A stretch of DNA of 64,000 nucleotides from contig NZ_FXZH01000015.1 of NCBI RefSeq assembly GCF_900169365.1, positions 1-64,000 of the forward strand, written 5' to 3'. Position numbers and translations under genes: made by a program. Every line of letters begins with the position of its first letter. Positions within the stretch are counted from its first letter, which is position 1. The notes under the pieces were generated by a model. The model did not search any database and was not told the DNA's origin. It worked only from the letters and a program-made list of their open reading frames with translations. Positions 36,607 to 46,009 of this stretch are shown here, in pieces. The DNA is from Brevibacterium sp. 239c (GTDB lineage: Bacteria; Actinomycetota; Actinomycetes; Actinomycetales; Brevibacteriaceae).

Positions 36607-37929
36607 TCAGCGTGAACGCGCTTCGTGCACTGTGTCGATCTCTTCGAGGCTGAGCCCCTTGGTCTCTTTCGCCGTCATCGCTGCCACTGCTGTGAAGACG
36701 CAGACCCCGGCCGTGAAACCAGCGACCGAGATCCAGTTCTGACCCGAGGTGCCGGCAACGGCTGAGGCCAATACCGGGGCGAGTCCGCCGGAGACGGCGA
36801 AGCCGATCTGCGTGCCCAGGGCCAAGCCGGTGACGCGAGCGGTGGTGGGGAACATCTCCGCGTAGAACGAGGGCCAGATCGAGTTGGCCATCGAGTAGGC
36901 GCAGCCGGACATGATCGCACCGCAGACGAAGATGAGTGTCCAGTTTCCGCTCGAGACCGCAGCCAGGTAGGGGAACATCATCAGCCCGGCGCCCAGGGCT
37001 CCCGTGATGAAGACGGGTTTGCGCCCGATGCGGTCGGAGAGGACCGCGGCGAGTGGAATGGCCAGCAGAGCCACAGCATTGGCGATGACCGAGACCATCA
37101 GCATGGTCGAGCGTTCGAGGCCGACGATCGATGTGGCAAACGACAGCGACCAGACGGTGAAGACCATGTTCACGGTGTTGACCATGGCGCATGACGCGAC
37201 GCGCAGAACCGCGGCTTTGTGCCAGCGGAAGACCGCTGTCAGGGGAGGGTGTTCATTGCGAGCTTCCTTGAAGGCAGGAGGCTCGTCCAGTCCGCGGCGG
37301 ATCAGCCATGCGGTGAGCACCACGAGTGCCGAGAGCCAGAACGGCACTCGCCAGCCCCAGCTGAAGAGCGCCTCCTCGGGGAGGAAGGCGGTGAAGGGGA
37401 TGAAGACCGCGGTGGCCAAGAGGGTTCCTGCCTGGGTGCCGTGCAGCGTCCAGCTGGTCGTCCAGGCACGTTTGGTCTCCTCCGAATGCTCCAGGGAGAC
37501 GCTGATTGCGCTCGCCTGCTCACCTGCAGCGGAGAGTCCCTGGATCACACGGCATAGCACCAGTAGCGCCGGCGCGAGGTATCCGACCTGATCAAAGGTG
37601 GGCAGGCAGCCTACGACGAAGGTCGAGAATCCCATCAGGAACAAGGTGAGCATGAGGACGAACTTCCGTCCCATCCGATCGCCCAGAGGCCCCATGATGA
37701 GAGCGCCCAGCGGACGAACGACATACGCGACGCCGACGGTGCCCATCGCAAAAAGGATGGCCATGCCCGGGGCGGTGGTGTCCGGGAAGAACAGAACATT
37801 GAGCACCAGAGCTGCGGCGGTTCCGTAGACCGCGAAGTCGTAGTATTCGAGAGCCGATCCCGTCCAGCTGGACAGTGCTGCACGGAGCGGGGTCTTGCCG
37901 GGACGAGCGTCTTCGGTCGCGTTGATCAT
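36607..37929 (-). CDS. qsuA: MFS transporter, metabolite:proton symporter (shikimate/quinate type)
   Basis: The 440-residue protein has twelve helices and the MHS signature (VVRPLGALIMGPLGDRMGRKFVLMLTLFLMGFSTFVVGCLPTFDQVG). By position it should import shikimate, quinate or a related hydroxyaromatic acid with protons. The ATG at 37929 is preferred, with GAGGA just upstream; an earlier in-frame start at 37941 is possible. It is the first gene of an operon with the dehydratase, divergent from the IclR regulator, which probably controls both sides. Confidence 0.85.
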   Translation of the reverse strand: MINATEDARPGKTPLRAALSSWTGSALEYYDFAVYGTAAALVLNVLFFPDTTAPGMAILFAMGTVGVAYVVRPLGALIMGPLGDRMGRKFVLMLTLFLMGFSTFVVGCLPTFDQVGYLAPALLVLCRVIQGLSAAGEQASAISVSLEHSEETKRAWTTSWTLHGTQAGTLLATAVFIPFTAFLPEEALFSWGWRVPFWLSALVVLTAWLIRRGLDEPPAFKEARNEHPPLTAVFRWHKAAVLRVASCAMVNTVNMVFTVWSLSFATSIVGLERSTMLMVSVIANAVALLAIPLAAVLSDRIGRKPVFITGALGAGLMMFPYLAAVSSGNWTLIFVCGAIMSGCAYSMANSIWPSFYAEMFPTTARVTGLALGTQIGFAVSGGLAPVLASAVAGTSGQNWISVAGFTAGVCVFTAVAAMTAKETKGLSLEEIDTVHEARSR

Positions 37930-37971
37930 GCTTCCTCGCATTTCTCGATTGCCATAATGTGGAAGTCGTTG

Positions 37972-37993
37972 TTACAGTGTGGTTTACAGTGTG
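37972..37993. promoter_or_regulatory. Direct repeat in transporter/IclR promoter
   Basis: TTACAGTGTG occurs twice, 12 bases apart, between the divergent transporter and IclR genes. It is the best operator candidate for the IclR protein or another regulator of this locus. Confidence 0.5.
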
Positions 37994-38051
37994 ATCGAGA
38001 TGACATAGTCTGTCAACGTTCAGTTCACTTCGATAGCCAGGGAGGCGAAGA

Positions 38052-38801
38052 ATGCCGGCTAAAGGGTCAAACTCTGTGACAAAGGCCTTCGATATGCTCG
38101 AACTCCTGGGAGATCACGCGGAGGGCATCAGCGCCGCGAGAGCCGCAGAGCTCACCAGTCATCCCTTCAGCACCGCCTACCGACTGCTCGGCGGCCTCGT
38201 TGAGTCCGGATACGCGGACTACGAGCCCTCCACCAAGACCTACACCTTGGGATTGGAAGTCTTCCGGCTCGGACAGAAGGTTGCTCACCGTCGTGGCATC
38301 GCCGGATCGTCGAAAGACCTCCTGCAGTCACTGACGACGACCACGGGGGAGTCGAGCATCCTCTCCATTCGCCGCGGCAACGCCGCGCTGACGGTGATCA
38401 CGGTCGACGGTCCCCAGTTCCGGACCACGACGGATCCCGGGGACGATTCGCCGCTGCACACCTCGGCGTTGGGGCAGGCACTCCTCGCCCACGACCCGAA
38501 CAGCGATAACACGATCGCTGAACTCGAACTGGAGCCGCGGACCCCGAACTCCATCACCGACCCCGCACAGCTGCGAGCCAAGCTCGAACAGATCCGCAGC
38601 ACCGGTTGGGCAGGGCAGTCAGAGGAGAACGACATCGGCATGAACGCCCTGGCCGTGCCCGTCTTCGACCTCGACGGGAGTCTGCTGGCGGCCCTCGCCT
38701 TGGCCGCACCGGTGTTCCGCCGAAGCCTGGATGAGCTCATCGAATTCGTTCCCCAGCTGACCGAGACGGCGGCCGCAATCGCCGCCAGAATGCCCAGGTG
38801 A
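38052..38801 (+). CDS. IclR-family transcriptional regulator
   Basis: The 249-residue protein has the IclR N-terminal winged helix ([55 protein letters not shown]) and the C-terminal ligand domain ([36 protein letters not shown]). IclR regulators often sense aromatic acids such as protocatechuate. The start has GGAGG. It overlaps the dehydroquinase gene and so is in the same operon as the catabolic enzymes it should control. Confidence 0.92.
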   Translation: MPAKGSNSVTKAFDMLELLGDHAEGISAARAAELTSHPFSTAYRLLGGLVESGYADYEPSTKTYTLGLEVFRLGQKVAHRRGIAGSSKDLLQSLTTTTGESSILSIRRGNAALTVITVDGPQFRTTTDPGDDSPLHTSALGQALLAHDPNSDNTIAELELEPRTPNSITDPAQLRAKLEQIRSTGWAGQSEENDIGMNALAVPVFDLDGSLLAALALAAPVFRRSLDELIEFVPQLTETAAAIAARMPR

Positions 38802-38803
38802 TC

Positions 38804-39241
38804 ATGTCGACCGTCCTGATCCTCAACGGACCCAACCTCAACCTCCTCGGCGTCCGCGAACCTGAAATCTACGGTCGCACCACCCTGGCCGACATCGAGG
38901 ACATGTGCACCACAGCCGCCGCCGAGGTGGGCCTGAACGTGCGTTGTGTGCAGAGCAACCATGAGGGTGGGCTCATCGACGCCGTGCACGAGGCACGGGA
39001 GACCACGGTGGGGGCGATCATCAATGCCGGTGCCTACACGCACACGTCGCTGGCGCTCCACGATGCGCTCAAATCCTATGATCATCCGATCATCGAGGTG
39101 CATCTGAGCAACCCGCACGCCCGCGAATCGTTCCGCCACCACTCCTATCTCTCGCCTGTGGCCGCCGCGGTCATCGCCGGCGCCGGAGCCAAGGGGTATG
39201 TGCACGCGATGGAGATCCTGGCCGACAAGCTCGATACCTGA
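38804..39241 (+). CDS. aroQ: 3-Dehydroquinate dehydratase, type II
   Basis: The 145-residue enzyme has [20 protein letters not shown] at the start, NAGAYTHTS, and [35 protein letters not shown] at the end. It interconverts 3-dehydroquinate and 3-dehydroshikimate. The context (QsuB, transporter, QsuD-like) points to the catabolic role called QsuC in Corynebacterium, though biosynthetic use is possible. ATG at 38804 or GTG at 38798 may start it; both lie at the IclR stop. Confidence 0.92.
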   Translation: MSTVLILNGPNLNLLGVREPEIYGRTTLADIEDMCTTAAAEVGLNVRCVQSNHEGGLIDAVHEARETTVGAIINAGAYTHTSLALHDALKSYDHPIIEVHLSNPHARESFRHHSYLSPVAAAVIAGAGAKGYVHAMEILADKLDT

Positions 39242-39272
39242 AACACCGAACGCACCATATGAAAGCGAGACT

Positions 39273-40115
39273 ATGACCCGATCACTGCTCCTTGGGCTCA
39301 TCGGCGAAGGCATCTCCGCCTCCCGCACCCCGCGCATGCACGAGACTGAAGGTGCCGCGCATGATCTGACCACGATCTACCGCACGATCGACATCGCCGA
39401 GGAGCGACTGGCTGCCGTGCCGCTGGATGAGCTGCTGGCATCGGCAGTGCGACTCGGCTTCGATGGACTCAACATCACCCACCCCTTCAAGCAGCAGGTC
39501 ATCGACCTCCTCGACGAGGTGGCCCCCGGCGCCCGCCGGATCGGCTCGGTCAACACAGTCGTCATCGACGAAACGGGACGGACGACGGGTCACAACACGG
39601 ACGTCACCGGTTTCGCACGCGGCTTCGAAGCCGGACTCGCGGGGGCGGAAAGGAACCGTGTCGTGCAGATCGGTGCCGGCGGAGCGGGACGAGCCGTCGC
39701 CTTTGCCCTGTCGGAACTCGGGGTCAAGGACCTCGTCATCGCCGACATCAGCGCGGAGCGGGCACAGGATCTGGCCGCCGAGATCGGGGACCATGTCCGT
39801 GCGATCTCGATGGCAGAGCTGGAGCCGGCGATCACCTCGGCGGATGGAATCGTCAACGCGACCCCGGTCGGCATGGCGGCCTTTCCGGGGACCCCCTTCG
39901 ACACGGAGCTGCTGAATGCGCAGACCTGGGTCGCCGATGTCGTCTACTTCCCGCTCGAGACCCAACTGCTGCGGGAGGCGAAGGCCAAGGGCTGCCGGAC
40001 GCTCGACGGATCAGGCATGGCCGTGAACCAGGCGATCGATGCCTTCGAGCTCTTCAGCGGATGCAAGGCCGAGCCGACGCGGATGCGCGAGACCTTCCTG
40101 TCCTTCGGCGCCTGA
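39273..40115 (+). CDS. Quinate/shikimate dehydrogenase (QsuD-like, AroE family)
   Basis: The 280-residue enzyme has the substrate motif ISASRTPRMHETEG, NITHPFKQQV with the catalytic lysine, NTDVTGF with the catalytic aspartate, and IGAGGAGRAVAFAL for NAD(P). The RTPxMHExEG form matches Corynebacterium QsuD-type enzymes more than biosynthetic AroE. It should oxidise quinate or shikimate to the dehydro forms used by AroQ and QsuB. Its stop codon is in a 22-base direct duplication. Confidence 0.9.
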   Translation: MTRSLLLGLIGEGISASRTPRMHETEGAAHDLTTIYRTIDIAEERLAAVPLDELLASAVRLGFDGLNITHPFKQQVIDLLDEVAPGARRIGSVNTVVIDETGRTTGHNTDVTGFARGFEAGLAGAERNRVVQIGAGGAGRAVAFALSELGVKDLVIADISAERAQDLAAEIGDHVRAISMAELEPAITSADGIVNATPVGMAAFPGTPFDTELLNAQTWVADVVYFPLETQLLREAKAKGCRTLDGSGMAVNQAIDAFELFSGCKAEPTRMRETFLSFGA

Positions 40116-40145
40116 GGTCAGCTACCTCGGCGCCTGAGGTCACCG
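40107..40145. repeat. Stop-codon duplication after QsuD-like gene, 22-bp period
   Basis: GGCGCCTGAGGTCA occurs at the gene end (TGA is the stop) and again 22 bases later. The spacer holds a copy of the iterated ACCTCGGCG word. Confidence 0.85.
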
Positions 40146-40162
40146 ACGCGCGAAGTGGCGGC

Positions 40163-41002
40163 TCACTGCGCGTTCTTCTGCTTCCGGTATTCGCGGACAT
40201 AGGTGATGACGAAGATGCCGACGATGATCGCCAGGGTCAGCCACATGGCGTATTTGTCGACGACCTTGAGCACATCGACGGCGGTCTCACCGAGCTGATA
40301 GCCCAATGTCGTCCAGATGATGGTGAAGAGCAGGCAGCCCAGGAGGTCGGCGACGAGGAAAAGTGACAGGCGCATCCGGGTCCAGCCGGCGACGAGGTAG
40401 ACGAGGGTTCCGGGAACGCCCGGGCAACGCGAGACGACAGTCATGAGGAACAGTGCCCAGTTGGGGATCCGTTTGAGGGATTCGATGCGTTTGAGCTGCC
40501 GCTCGTTCTGCGCGAAGAGCCGCAGCACTCCATCGCCCCACCGGCGGCCGGCTAGCCAGAAGGCCCAGTCGAACTTCGCCATGCCGATGAATCCGGCGAC
40601 CACGACGAGCCACAGCGGAATCTCACCGACGCGGGCAAAGGCTCCGGCGGCGACAACAGCGGTCTTCGCACCGTTGATGAATTCCTGCAGGACCGGAGCA
40701 TGCACCAGCATCCAAGGACGCAGCGGCATCAGCGCCAGGTAGACGAGTGGGATGCCGATGATGATGAAGAGCAGCAGTCTGTCGAGGCCTGTGGCCTTGC
40801 CTTGCCAGGGCTTGAGCGCCGCCCAGGGGTTCTCCGTGGGGGACTCGGGTTCCGTGCCGGCCGTCTGGTCAGACGGTTCGTCGGAGGTATCGGCAGGATG
40901 CCCCTGGTCGGAAGCGCCTACTTCGGAGTCGCTGACTTCGGAGCTGCCGAATTCGGCGTCCCTGCGCCGGGCCTCGTCATCGGGAAGACGCTTGTCACTC
41001 AT
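40163..41002 (-). CDS. DedA/VTT-domain membrane protein
   Basis: The 279-residue protein has a charged disordered N-terminus of about 80 residues and then four to five helices. The VTT core contains FIGMAKFDWAFWLAGRRWGD, RIPNWALFLMTVVSRCPGVPGTLVYLVAGWTRM and LLFTIIWTTLGYQLGE. DedA-family proteins help membrane lipid scrambling or transport. It is convergent with the QsuD-like gene. Confidence 0.85.
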   Translation of the reverse strand: MSDKRLPDDEARRRDAEFGSSEVSDSEVGASDQGHPADTSDEPSDQTAGTEPESPTENPWAALKPWQGKATGLDRLLLFIIIGIPLVYLALMPLRPWMLVHAPVLQEFINGAKTAVVAAGAFARVGEIPLWLVVVAGFIGMAKFDWAFWLAGRRWGDGVLRLFAQNERQLKRIESLKRIPNWALFLMTVVSRCPGVPGTLVYLVAGWTRMRLSLFLVADLLGCLLFTIIWTTLGYQLGETAVDVLKVVDKYAMWLTLAIIVGIFVITYVREYRKQKNAQ

Positions 41003-41139
41003 CGGAGGCTCCTGCGTGGGCTGGGTGGTCGGCGCTCACGGTATCACAGCGACACAGGCGAACCCTGGCAGACTGCGGCTGATTCGGGCCGCCCAGTACA
41101 GTGGCTCGGCGTCGGTATTGCACGAAAACTGGGGTGCTC

Positions 41140-42180
41140 TCAAGCTTTCGTGCTGCGGCGGGCATCGCCCCAGATGTCGACACCGGAATCGATGGCGAAC
41201 TCATCGATCGCGGTCAGCTCTTCGACGCTCAGCGGTGCCGCCTCGAGTGCCGCAACATTGTGCTCGAGCTGCGAGACGCGGCTGGACCCGATGACCAGCG
41301 AGGACACGCGGTCATCACGCAGCGCCCAGCTCAGTGCCATCTGCGCCAGTGACTGACCGCGCGCTGCCGCGATGTCGTTCAGACCGTGAATGCGCTCAAG
41401 GTTGTTCTCGGAGAGGAACCCATCCTTGAACGAGGGAGTGTCTTTGCCTGCCCGGGAGTCGTCGGGAACCCCGCCCAGGTACTTGTCGGTGAGCAGACCC
41501 TGCGCAAGAGGGGAGAATCCGATGACGCCCAGGCCTTCGGCTTCCGTGGTCTCGAGCAGACGGTCGGATTCGATCCAGCGGTTGAACATCGAATAGGAGG
41601 GCTGGTGGATGAGCAGGGGAGTGCCCATCTCCTTTGCCAGCGCCGAGGCTGTGGCCGTGTCGTCCGCCGAATACGAGGAGATGCCGGCGTAGAGGGCGCG
41701 GCCCGAGCGCACCGCCGTTTCCAGAGCCGCGATGGTCTCCTCCAGCGGAGTTGAGGCATCGGGACGGTGGGAGTAGAAGATGTCGACGTAGTCGAGGCCA
41801 AGCCGCTTCAGCGAAGCGTCGAGGCTGGCGAGCAGGTACTTGCGGCTGCCGCCCGGACCACCGTATGGACCGGGATGCATCGCCCACCCGGCCTTGGTGG
41901 AGATGATGAGCTCATCGCGATATGGGTGAAGATCCTCGTGCAGCAGCCGACCGAAGTTCGTCTCGGCCGACCCCGGTGGTGGGCCGTAGTTGTTCGCGAG
42001 GTCGAAATGGGTGATGCCCAAGTCGAAGGCCCGACGCACGATGTCACGCTGGTTCTGGAAGGCGACGTCATCGCCGAAGTTGTGCCATAGCCCTAATGAC
42101 AGGGCGGGGAGGGCGAGTCCGGAACGACCGACCGGTCGATAGGTCATCGATTCGTAGCGGTCATCGGCTGCTTGGTACAC
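41140..42180 (-). CDS. Aldo/keto reductase, YghZ-type
   Basis: The 346-residue enzyme has the family features GITHFDLANNYGPPPGSAE, the catalytic Asp/Tyr/Lys/His set (with STKAG and YSHRPD) and the C-terminal GSSRVSQLEHNVAAL. It is close to YghZ/GprA enzymes that reduce methylglyoxal or glyceraldehyde-3-phosphate. GTG at 42180 has AGGAGG four bases upstream. Confidence 0.92.
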   Translation of the reverse strand: MYQAADDRYESMTYRPVGRSGLALPALSLGLWHNFGDDVAFQNQRDIVRRAFDLGITHFDLANNYGPPPGSAETNFGRLLHEDLHPYRDELIISTKAGWAMHPGPYGGPGGSRKYLLASLDASLKRLGLDYVDIFYSHRPDASTPLEETIAALETAVRSGRALYAGISSYSADDTATASALAKEMGTPLLIHQPSYSMFNRWIESDRLLETTEAEGLGVIGFSPLAQGLLTDKYLGGVPDDSRAGKDTPSFKDGFLSENNLERIHGLNDIAAARGQSLAQMALSWALRDDRVSSLVIGSSRVSQLEHNVAALEAAPLSVEELTAIDEFAIDSGVDIWGDARRSTKA

Positions 42181-42306
42181 GGTGCCTCCTGCGGCGGGAA
42201 CGAACTCGCAATGCTGATCTCAGCTTAAGCGAGGATGAGGAACAAGTCGCGGGCGGGCGTCAACTCGTCGCCGGTACGGCCCGCGACCTCGATCCACGCC
42301 GGGCTC

Positions 42307-42336
42307 GAATATGTCGTCGCTGGCGACGACATATTC
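42307..42336. repeat. Almost perfect 30-bp palindrome
   Basis: GAATATGTCGTCGC and its complement form 14-bp arms around the two-base centre TG, in the gap between the divergent aldo/keto reductase and GntR genes. It could be an operator or a cruciform-type site; no U-tract follows. The remaining bases of this gap show no gene. Confidence 0.85.
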
Positions 42337-42439
42337 CGGCGCCGCGTTGATTCAGAGATCACAGAGCCGAAATGTTCCGAGGTGACGCTGACCGCTGAAC
42401 CTGTGCCGCCGCAACAGCACCGATTGCGACCAGCAAAGT

Positions 42440-42452
42440 AGACCAGTGGTCT
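42440..42452. promoter_or_regulatory. GntR operator candidate
   Basis: AGACCA-G-TGGTCT is a perfect inverted repeat 36 bases before the GntR gene. DasR/NagR sites use the same half-sites in opposite order (TGGTCTAGACCA). It is probably the site of the adjacent GntR/UTRA protein. Confidence 0.6.
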
Positions 42453-42487
42453 TGATTTTTCAGTGTGTCCTATGCCTCAATGGTCAC

Positions 42488-43228
42488 GTGACGAAATTTC
42501 ATTCGATTCGGGATCAGCTTCTCGACCGCCTGGAGTCAATGGCCGCCGGCGAGCAGTTCCCACCCGAACGCCAGCTCGCCGAGGCGCTGGGCATCTCACG
42601 GATGACCCTGCGCAGGGCCATCGACGAACTGGTCGCCAAGGGCGTCGTCCGCCGCCGCCATGGTGCCGGTGTCTTTGCGCTCGGCCCGAAGTTCGACCAG
42701 CCGCTGGCGGCAAGCTCCTTCACCGAAGACATGCTGGCCCGCGGACTGCGCCCCGGGTCTCGCGTCATCTCCTTCGACGTCGCGAATGCCGGAGCCCACA
42801 TCGGACGCAGGCTGCACATTGCTGATGACGCCGAGGTGATCGCGATCGTGCGCCTGCGCTTGGCTGATGAGGAACCGCTCGCGCTCGAAGAGCTGCACAT
42901 TCCCTCTGCCCTCGTTCCCGGCCTATGTGCGCAAGACCTGGAGAACAGCTCGTTCTACGAACTGCTGCGCTCACGTTTCGACATCTCTCTCAACCACAGC
43001 GTGCAGACGATCGAGCCGACCCTCCTCGATGAGGATGAAGCCAAGGTGCTCGGAGTTCCCGAACAGTCACCGGCGCTCCTTTTCGAACGCACTTCACGGG
43101 GGGCCGACGGAGTGCCCTTCGAGTTCGTCCGCTCCGTCTATCGCGGCGATCGCTACAAGATCCGCACCGAACTCACCGTGCCAGAGCAGCGCCCCAAGCC
43201 AGAGCTGCCCGAAGGGAAACTCGCATGA
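42488..43228 (+). CDS. GntR-family regulator with UTRA domain
   Basis: The product (246 residues from the GTG at 42488) has the GntR winged helix (QFPPERQLAEALGISRMTLRRAIDELVAKGVVRRRHGAGVF) and a UTRA ligand domain (EPLALEELHIPSALVPGL, QTIEPTLLDEDEAKVLGVPEQSPALLFERTS). It belongs to the DasR/NagR/YvoA group, which binds amino-sugar phosphates such as GlcNAc-6-P. It overlaps anmK by four bases and probably controls the whole amino-sugar operon. Confidence 0.92.
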   Translation: MTKFHSIRDQLLDRLESMAAGEQFPPERQLAEALGISRMTLRRAIDELVAKGVVRRRHGAGVFALGPKFDQPLAASSFTEDMLARGLRPGSRVISFDVANAGAHIGRRLHIADDAEVIAIVRLRLADEEPLALEELHIPSALVPGLCAQDLENSSFYELLRSRFDISLNHSVQTIEPTLLDEDEAKVLGVPEQSPALLFERTSRGADGVPFEFVRSVYRGDRYKIRTELTVPEQRPKPELPEGKLA

Positions 43229-44421
43229 TCATCGCCGGCCTCATGACAGGCACCTCCGCCGACGCCCTCGACGTGGTTCTCGCCGAATTCGTCCACGACA
43301 GTCCCAGCGTCGGCGGCAGTGGAGACAGTGAGCTGGGCGTGCGCATCCTCGCCAGCCAGGAAATCGACTTCGATCACCAGCTCCGAGCCGATATCCTGCG
43401 TCTCCTCGAACCTGGTGATGTCCCTCTGTCTCTGGTCTCCAGCGTCGATGCCCGCCTGGGCCGGTTCAGCGCCGAGGCGCTGCAGCAGGTCTGCACCGAG
43501 TCCGGTCTCGACTGCGACCTCGTTGTCTCCCATGGGCAGACCGTGCGCCACGACATCACATACGGTGTCGTGACCTCGACGATGCAGATCGGCCAGCCCG
43601 CCTTCATCGCCGAGGCGACCGGCAGCCCCGTCCTCTCCGACGTTCGCGCCCGCGACGTTGCAGCTGGGGGCCAGGGCGCCCCTCTGGTCGGGATCCTCGA
43701 CGGACTCCTTGCTGGAGACATCGCGGCACCGACCGCGGTGCTCAACCTCGGCGGCATTGCGAATATCACGGTCCTGGCGCCGGAGCGCGATCCTGTTGCC
43801 TTCGACACCGGGCCGGCCAACGCCCTCATCGACGTTCTCGCGCGCAGGATGACCGGAGGGGAAACCGGCTTCGACCGTGACGGCAAGCTCGCCGCACAAG
43901 GACAGGTCGACGACGGTCTGCTCACCGAGCTGCTGGCCGATGCGTACTACGAATTGCCCGCGCCGAAGTCGACGGGCAAGGAACTCTTCCACGCGGACTA
44001 CCTCGACCGTTTCCTCGGGACTCGGGCCCACCTCGGCGAGCATGATGCCATCGCCACGGTCACAGAGCTGACCGCCCGCACGGTCGCCGATGCCTGCCGC
44101 GCTCACAGCGTCACCCGGGTCGTCGCCTCCGGCGGTGGCACACGGAACCCGACGCTGATGCATCGTCTGCAGGCCGAACTTGGCGACGGTGTCATTCTGA
44201 CGAGCACCGATGAGGCCTTCGAGCTGCCCGAGGGCAGCAAGGAAGCACTCCTCATGGCGCTGCTCGGATGGCTGACCTGGAACGGGCTGACCGGGACAGA
44301 GCCGGGTCTCACCGGTGCCGCGCATCCGAGCATCGCGGGGCGGCTGAGCCCGGGCAAGAACCCCCTGCAGCTGCCGGAGCCCCTGCACCGAAGACCCACC
44401 CGTCTGACAATCCTGCCCTGA
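43225..44421 (+). CDS. anmK: Anhydro-N-acetylmuramic acid kinase
   Basis: The 398-residue enzyme has AGLMTGTSADALDVVLAEF, SHGQTVRHD, LNLGGIANITVL, DTGPANALID and RVVASGGGTRNPTLM, all diagnostic of AnmK. It phosphorylates and opens 1,6-anhydro-MurNAc from peptidoglycan to give MurNAc-6-P. It overlaps the regulator gene before it (ATGA). A 17-base duplication spans its stop codon. Confidence 0.95.
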   Translation: MIIAGLMTGTSADALDVVLAEFVHDSPSVGGSGDSELGVRILASQEIDFDHQLRADILRLLEPGDVPLSLVSSVDARLGRFSAEALQQVCTESGLDCDLVVSHGQTVRHDITYGVVTSTMQIGQPAFIAEATGSPVLSDVRARDVAAGGQGAPLVGILDGLLAGDIAAPTAVLNLGGIANITVLAPERDPVAFDTGPANALIDVLARRMTGGETGFDRDGKLAAQGQVDDGLLTELLADAYYELPAPKSTGKELFHADYLDRFLGTRAHLGEHDAIATVTELTARTVADACRAHSVTRVVASGGGTRNPTLMHRLQAELGDGVILTSTDEAFELPEGSKEALLMALLGWLTWNGLTGTEPGLTGAAHPSIAGRLSPGKNPLQLPEPLHRRPTRLTILP

Positions 44422-44441
44422 CCACAATCCTGCCCTAGCGA
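44408..44441. repeat. Stop-codon duplication after anmK, 17-bp unit
   Basis: CAATCCTGCCCTGACCA is followed directly by CAATCCTGCCCTAGCGA. The first carries the TGA stop of anmK; the second has TAG at the matching place. Confidence 0.85.
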
Positions 44442-44503
44442 GAACTTGCACCGACGCAGACTTCTCGACGCAATGCACACCCCTCGTTTGAAGGAGAAGC
44501 ACC

Positions 44504-46009
44504 ATGCAGATCATCGACCTTTTGGTGATCATCGTCTACCTCGTCGCCACGGCGTGGTTGGGACTGAAGCTCAGCGGAAAGCAGAAGGACCTCAAGGACT
44601 ATTTTCTGGGCAGTCGAAACCTGCCGTGGTGGGCGGTGTGCCTGTCCGTGGTTGCCACCGAGACCAGCGCGCTGACGGTGATCGGAATCCCGGTCATGAG
44701 CTACCTCGGTGACATCAGCTACCTGCAGCTGGGGCTGGGCTACATCCTCGGCCGAGTCGTCGTCGCCTTCTTCATGCTCCCCAGATACTACGACGGTGAG
44801 ATGCTCACCGCGTACGCCTACCTGGGCAAACGCTTCGGCACCTCGACTCAGACGACCGCGGGCGTGACCTTCTTGTTCACTCGCCTGCTGGCCGACGGAA
44901 TCCGGGTCCTCGCCGCTGCCATTCCCGTCAAAGTCATCCTCGACGGGCTGGGCATCCACACGAACTACTTCGTCATCATCGTCGTGCTCTCCTTGGTGAC
45001 GATCGCCTACACCTTCATCGGCGGCATCAAGGCTGTGGTCTGGGTCGATGTGGCGCAGATGTGCCTCTACGTCGTCGGCGGCGTACTGACGATCATCGTC
45101 ATCAGCGCGGCCTTGGGCGGTGGCTGGTTGGGCGAGGCCGCAGCGGCGGGCAAACTCAATATGTTCATCTTCGAGGGCAACCCGATCTCAGCAGACGCCT
45201 CGTTCATTCCCTCGCTGCTCGGCGGCGCGGTCTTCGCCATGGCCTCTCACGGCTCGGACCAGCTCATCGTTCAGCGCCTCCTGTCTTGCCGGTCCAAGGT
45301 CGAGGCGCAGAAGGCGCTCATCGTCTCCGGCGTCGTCGTCTTCGTCCAGTTCGCGATCTTCCTTGCGGTCGGACTGGCACTGTGGGCCTACTACGACCAC
45401 GCCCTGCCTGCCGATCTCGGTCTGACTCGTGATGACGAGATCTTCCCGCTCTTCATCATCGAAGGTCTGCCACCGGGCGTCTCCGGACTGTTGCTGGCCG
45501 GCATCCTCGCCGCGGCCATGTCCACCCTGTCCTCGTCGCTGTCCGCGCTGTCCTCCTCGACGGTCAACGACGTCTACGCCCGGTTGAAGAAGACGCCCAT
45601 GACCGACGCCGAGGGTTTCAAGGTCGGACGCTGGGCGACCATCGGCTGGGGCATCGCCTTCATCCTCCCGGCCACGATCTTCCAATCCGATGAGGGCAAC
45701 ATCGTCATCCTCGCCTTGGGCGTCGCGGGCATCACCTACGGCGGTCTGCTCGGCGCGTTCGTCTTCGGCATCGTCAACAAACGTGCGACCGCGGTGGATG
45801 CGAACATCACCTTCGCCCTGGCAGTGGCCGTCAACGCCTTCTTCTTCATCATGGAGAAGTACGTCACCGGCGAGGTCTGGGTCGCCTGGCAGTGGTACCC
45901 GGCACTCGGCATCATCGTCATGGTCGGCATCGGCGGGCTCCTGTCCCTGCGCCATCCGCAGGCCGCGAACCGGTCCACCGTCGCCGAGGCGGAAGGCAGC
46001 AACCGTTGA
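44504..46009 (+). CDS. Sodium:solute symporter (SSS family) for amino sugar
   Basis: The 501-residue protein has about thirteen helices and SSS signatures (DYFLGSRNLPWWAVCLSVVATETSALT, GGIKAVVWVDVAQM, ILAAAMSTLSSSLSALSSSTVNDVY). It couples sodium to solute import. Sitting between anmK and murQ, it most likely imports MurNAc, anhydro-MurNAc or GlcNAc, which is a guess from position. GGAG precedes the ATG, and the stop overlaps the murQ start by one base. Confidence 0.9.
   Translation: MQIIDLLVIIVYLVATAWLGLKLSGKQKDLKDYFLGSRNLPWWAVCLSVVATETSALTVIGIPVMSYLGDISYLQLGLGYILGRVVVAFFMLPRYYDGEMLTAYAYLGKRFGTSTQTTAGVTFLFTRLLADGIRVLAAAIPVKVILDGLGIHTNYFVIIVVLSLVTIAYTFIGGIKAVVWVDVAQMCLYVVGGVLTIIVISAALGGGWLGEAAAAGKLNMFIFEGNPISADASFIPSLLGGAVFAMASHGSDQLIVQRLLSCRSKVEAQKALIVSGVVVFVQFAIFLAVGLALWAYYDHALPADLGLTRDDEIFPLFIIEGLPPGVSGLLLAGILAAAMSTLSSSLSALSSSTVNDVYARLKKTPMTDAEGFKVGRWATIGWGIAFILPATIFQSDEGNIVILALGVAGITYGGLLGAFVFGIVNKRATAVDANITFALAVAVNAFFFIMEKYVTGEVWVAWQWYPALGIIVMVGIGGLLSLRHPQAANRSTVAEAEGSNR

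Noticed and set aside
43153..44532. Minus-strand frame of 459 codons opposite anmK
   Set aside because: AnmK signatures are complete on the plus strand; the antisense frame has no recognisable domain.
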